Origin: Rhynchopus sp. YZ270_cl-10
Taxonomy: Eukaryota > Euglenozoa > Diplonemea > Diplonemida > Diplonemidae
Direction of reading: 5' to 3'
DNA length: 64,000 nt
Assembly: GCA_964035575.1 (NCBI GenBank)
Contig: OZ037833.1
Location: forward strand, 868,001-932,000
In this document: positions 55,001 to 61,000 of the stretch, piece after piece
Numbering within the stretch: position 1 is the first letter of the stretch
How the letters are laid out: the number at the start of each line of letters is the position of its first letter
Program-made: the position numbers and the translations under genes
Notes under the pieces: generated by a model
The model's database searches: none
The model's input: the letters and a program-made list of their open reading frames with translations, nothing else
Told to the model about the DNA's origin: nothing

Positions 55001-58000
55001 TCAATGCACACCTGTCCCCCAGCAGTGCACGTCTTCACATTGTCGTCCACGAGACACTCGTTCTCGAAGCACACTGCCGCACTCGCCACCGCAATTCCAG
55101 ACGTCGGCGGCGGGCACGTGCACGTCCAGTCTCCCTCGGACGCCGCAAGCCTGTTCGCGTCAGCGCACGTCTGCCCATCCGCGCACTTGTGTGCGTTCTG
55201 CTCGCACTCGTCAATCAGGCACACCGGCACGCCCTGTGTCACACGTCCCAGGGCAGGTGCACGGCACACGCACTCCCAGTCTCCGGGCGAACGTGCGTCC
55301 TTGTTCGTGTCCTCACACTGCGTGCCTGCCGCAGTGCAGATGTCCGACGGGCAGCCGTCGCACACCGCAGCACACTCGTCCAGCTGGCACACCGCCACGC
55401 CCCCCTTCTTCGATCCTGTCGAGGGCGCCGCGCACGTGCACGTCCAGTCGTTCAGAGAGGCTGCATCCGTGTTCGCGTCTGTGCACGTCTGCCCCACTGC
55501 CGCGCACACTGACTTCCCGCATGTCGGGCACTCCTCCTCACACTCGTCGAGCACACACACCGTCGCCTCACCCTGCTTCTGCGGTCCTGTGGCAGGCGGC
55601 ACGCACTCGCACACCCAGTCGTTGTGCCCCTTCAGGTCCGGGTCGTAGCAGCCCTGGTTCGACGACGTGCACACCTCGCGGATTGCGTCAATTCTGCACT
55701 CGCTTGACGGCGGGTTGCAGTCTGCCAGTCCTCCCAGCTGCGACGCGTTCACGCCCGCGTGTGCGACACACTCGCACGCCCACGTCCCGTTCTCCGCACG
55801 GTTGCTGTCGACACACAGCTGACCGCCCGCTTGGCACACACCACCGTCGACCTTGCACTCATCGACCAGACACACTGCTACCGCCTGCATCCCCGTCCCA
55901 ATCGACGGCGGCACGCACACACACGTCCAGTCCCCTTCGTGACCAGGCTCCCAGTTCGGGTCCACACAGCGCTGCCCCTTGGCCGCACACACATCCTCTG
56001 TCGCAGGGTCCGCACACTCATCCATATCGCACGTCGCCACGTGTGCACGCGCAGTTCTGTTCCCCGGAGACGGGCACGTGCACGTCCAGTCCCCAGCAGA
56101 CGACGCGTTGTGGTTCGGGTCCTCGCACACCTGCCCAGCCTGCTCGCACAGGTTCACTGCGTTCCGGTCGTTCGACGGCATCGCAGACGGGGTGCTTGTG
56201 TTCGTCCATGTCGTGCACTCGTCGACAACGCAGTCCGCCACACCCATGTCACGCTTGAACTTCTCGTTCGGTGGCGGGCAGACACACTTCCAGAACCCTG
56301 CCATCCCGGGCTCCTCGTCAACACAGGTCTGTCCCGCAGCCGTGCACACGTGTCCGTACAGCTCACACTCGTCCACCAGGCACTTTGCCGCCGCACCCAC
56401 CTTGCTCCCCGAGTACGGTGCCACACATGTGCAGGTCCAGTCTCCAAGCGACTGCGCCGACAGGTCCGGGTCGTAGCACACCTGTCCCACGTCGGAACAC
56501 GTCTTCTCGTGGAAGTCGCACTCGTTCGTCGAGCACTTGGCCGCCCCCGCAGTTGCTGTCCCAGTCGACGGCTGCTTGCACTCGCAACGCCAGTCTCCCT
56601 TCGTTGTCGTCGACGGGTCGACGCAGTCCTGTCCCGCACCCGTGCAGGTCGACGCGTGCGACGAGCACTCGTCCTCCACACACACCGCCGCACCTGCGAC
56701 CTTCGACCCAGACGAGGGTGCAATGCACCTGCACTCCCATGTGTTCAGCCCAAGCACAGGGTCCTTGTTCTCATCCACGCACGTCTGTCCCGCTGCCTTG
56801 CACACGTCCTTCGCGCACGTCGAACACGAGTCCACACACTCGTCGAGGATGCAGAACGCCGGCCCTGCAACCTTCAGCAGACCGTGGCTCGGCGGCGTGC
56901 ACAGGCAGCGCCAGTCGTCCAGGATCGTCATGTCCGGGTCCTCGCAGATCTGCCCACGGCTCTCGCAGACACCAGCCTTCACAGGGTCCTTGCACTCTCC
57001 CTCGTGCACGCACTCAGCTGCTGCCGCCACTGCCGTCTGTGTGGCCGGGGGCTCGCAGTGGCACTCCCAGTCGTGCAGCACGTCCGCACTCTTGTCGGGG
57101 TCGACACACGTCTGTCCGTGTCCCGTGCACACGTGGCCGTGGTTCGTGCACTCGTCCACAGTGCATGCCGCCACGCCTGCAATTGCCGCCCCTGTCGCAG
57201 GTGTCAGGCAGTGGCACTCCCAGTCTCCAAGGCTTGCCGCCCCGTGGTCCGGGTCCACACACGACTGATGTGCGGCCTGGCACACGTAGCCTTTTCCCAC
57301 ACACTCGTCGACAGGGCACTCCGCCACAGACACCTTCGCAGTCACAGACGACGGCGCCGGGCACACACACTCCCAGTCGTTCTGGCTCCCAAACGCTGTG
57401 TTCGGGTCCACACAGGTCTGTCCTGCCCCTGTGCACAGGTCCTTCTCACACGTTGCGCACGTCGCCACGCACTCATCCAGCACACACGAGGCAGCAGCAG
57501 CCACAGCAGTTCCCGACGCCGGCGCCTGGCACCTGCACTCCCAGTCGTTGTCGCGGGTGCGGTCCACGTCGACACACTCCTGCGGCGGCGACGCACCCTC
57601 GCAGATGCGCCTGTTCTCCACACACTCGTCCACCTCGCACACAGCGGCCCCCATCAGCTGCGTGCTCGACGACGGCGGCGCGCACAGGCACTCCCAGTTG
57701 TTGTCCACCTTGGTGTCGATGTCCAGACAGGTCTGGTTTGCCCCCTTGCACACATCCTCGTGCAGCAGGCACTCGTCCTTCACACAGTCTGCAGGTGCTC
57801 CTGTCTTCGTTCCGTGGCGCGGTGGCGGGCACACGCAGTCAAAGTCGTTCAGCGTGTTGAGGTGCGAGTCGTGGCACAGCTGCCCGTTGTCCACACACAC
57901 AGCCCCGTTCACCTTCCCGCCCAGCGTGTCCGCACACTCGTCGACACTGCACACCGCCAGCCCAGCCTTCACAAACTTCTCCTCAAACGGCGGCGGGCAG

Positions 58001-61000
58001 CGGCACTCCCAGTCCCCCTTCGAGTCTGCCGCAGTGTTCACGTCCTTGCACGTCTGTCCCTCCTTCGTGCACAGGTTCCCACCTCCGGTGTCCGCACACG
58101 TCGGGCACGCCACAGCACACTCGTCAAGCACGCACAGCACAACGGGCTTCCCGACAGCCAGCCCAGTCCCCACCTTGCACTCGCAGTACCAGTCCCCGTC
58201 GTTGTGGATGTCCGGGTCCACGCAGGTCTGGTCCTGCTGTGTGCACACGTTCCCCTGGCCGTTGTCCTTGTCCGCACACCCGCTGCACTTGGTCGTGCAC
58301 TCGTTCAGCGAGCACTTCCCAACAGCCGCCTGTGCCGCCGACCCACTGTACGGTGCCGGGCACGAGCACTCCCAGGTTCCCTCCTCCTCCTGGTTCGTGT
58401 CCACACATAGCTGGTCCGTCCCGCACACGTCCTTGTTATCCGGTGCGCTGCACTCGTCGTACATGCACGTAACCACCGCCCCCGCAGTCATCGTGTTCGT
58501 CGACGGCGGGGCGCACTTGCACAGCCAGTCGCGCTTGTACTTCGGGTCCGTGTTCGGGTCCTCGCACAGCTGTCCCTTGTCCGAGCACGTCTTCTTTGCA
58601 CAGCTGTCGCAGTCCGCCACGCACTCGTCCAAAATGCAGTTTGCAGGTGCCGTCGCCCCGGGTGTGCCCGTCGCAGGCAGCACACAGACACAGCTCCAGT
58701 CGTTCAGCTTGTTGTGGTCCGGGTCCTCACATGTCTGCCCGTGCACCTCGCACAGAGGGGACGCAGAGGCAGTCTGCTTTGCACAACTCGGGCACACAGC
58801 TGTGCACTCGTCCAGCAGGCACTGTGCTGGCCCCTTCACCTTTGTGGCAGGCTTGAAGGGCGGGATGCAGTGGCACTCCCAGTCGTTCAGTGTTTTTGGG
58901 TTCGGGTCCACACAGTGCTGCCCAGCGTTGGAGCACACAAGGTTGTTCTTGCACTCCTCAGAAGGAAGGCACTCTGCAGGCTTTTGTGAGCCGGGTGTGC
59001 CCAGGTCAGGTGCAATACATTCGCAGATCCAACTGTTCACTGTCGTCTTGTCCAGGTCACGGCAGGTCTGCCCGGCACGCATGCACACCTCCTCGTGTTT
59101 CTTGCACTCGTCCTCCTCACACGTCGCGTTCCCCATGAGCTTGATCCCGGTTGCAGGCGCGATACACTCACACTGCCACGTGTTCGGCGCAGTCAGGTCA
59201 GGGTCGTAGCAGTGCTGCCCCAGCGTGCACACCTTCCCGTCGCACTCGTCAATCTCGCACGTCGCACGGTTCCCAATCGCCACCGTGTTCGACGGCGGCA
59301 GACACACACAACGCCAGTCGTTCGTCGACGTCGGCGACTGGTCCGGGTCCTCGCACGTCTGGTCCCCACACGCCCCCTTCGCGCATGTTGGGCAGGGCAC
59401 ACCTGGGGGCGGCTCCGCGCACTCGTCCAGCAGACACTTCGCCACAGGGCCGCCGACAGCGGTGCCCTGGCTCGGCGCGCGGCATGTGCACTTCCAGTCG
59501 TTCAGGCTCGTCCCGGCAGTGTTCGGGTCTGCACAGTCCTGCCCAGCCTCTGCGCACACATTGGTTCCGTTGTCGGTCGCACACGTCGGGCAGATCTCAA
59601 TGCACTCGTCAATCTCGCACACCGCAACGCCCTGCGCACCCGTCTTCGGGGGGCCCACAACACACTCGCACTGCCAGTTCATCATGGCACCCCGGTCGGC
59701 GTCAACACACTTCTGTCCAGCGTTCGTGCACACAGCCCCGTGCGTCACGCACTCGTCCTCCTCACACACCGCAGGGCTCTGCAGACCCTTCGGCCCGGTC
59801 TTCGGGAGCACGCACTCACACCACCAGTCCTTCTTCGTCTTCTCATCCGGGTCCACACACTTCTGCCCCACATCCGTGCACACGTTCGTCTGCCCGTTCG
59901 GGATTCCGGGAATCGGGTCGCGCAGCGGCCTGCCCCCGTCAGCCGGGACCTGGCCCGCAGACAGACAGAACTGCTTCGACTCCGCAACGCAGTGCGGCTT
60001 GTTCTTGTTGTAGTCGTCCGCCGTGTCCACAAGGCACCACGACGACTTCTCGTGCATCGGGTTGCAGCATCCGTCCGTGCACGGCTCCGTCTGCTTGAAC
60101 TCGTCGCTCGTCCATCCACACTGGCACAGACACCCGTCCAGCGAGTACCGCGGGGTGTGCTTGCACTGCACAGCGTCCGACCGCTCCACACACTCGTCAA
60201 ACCCGTCCCGACAATCTGCCACAGTCGTCGTCACCGCAGTCTTTGTGCTTGGCGGCGGGCACTTGCAGAGCCAGTCGTTCAGGTTCGTGTGTGTCGGCTG
60301 CGGGTCCTCGCAGAGCTGACCTGCAGCCGTGCACACGTTCCCGTTTGCGTTGTCCTTGTCGGCACACGTCGGGCACTTCACCGCACACTCGTCCAGCGAG
60401 CACGACGTCACCGCGTGCTGCGGCGCAGATCCGTGTGCAGGCGCCACGCAGTGGCACTCCCAGTTTCCGAGCGATTTGATGTCCGTGTCCACACAGACCT
60501 GGTGGCTGTCTTCGCACACCTTCTTGATGTCGGCCAGCGTGCACTCGTCCACCTCGCACACCGCCACACCAGCAACCTGTGTCGAGTTCGACGGCGGCGG
60601 GCACACACACTCCCACGACGCCGCAGCCTTGTGGTCCACATCCACACACGACTGTCCGGCCCCAACACAGATCTGCTCCCTCGTCCTGCACTCGTCCTCC
60701 TCGCAGTCCGCAACAGCCGTCAGTGCCGTCCCCACCTTCGGGTCCACGCAGTGGCACTCCCAGTCGCTCACCGTCGTCAGACTCTTCTCCACACACGTCT
60801 GCCCCTTCTCCTCGCAGAGGTTCTGCGTCCCCTGTGCCGTGCTCGCACACGTCGGGCACACAGCCTTGCACTCGTCCAGCTCGCACACTGCAGGTGCCGT
60901 CACCTTCGACCCCGTGTACGGCGTCCTGCACTTGCACTGCCAGTCCCCAAGTTTCAGGTGTCCCAGGTTCAGGTCCTCGCAGTCCTGTCCCGCCTCCTCG

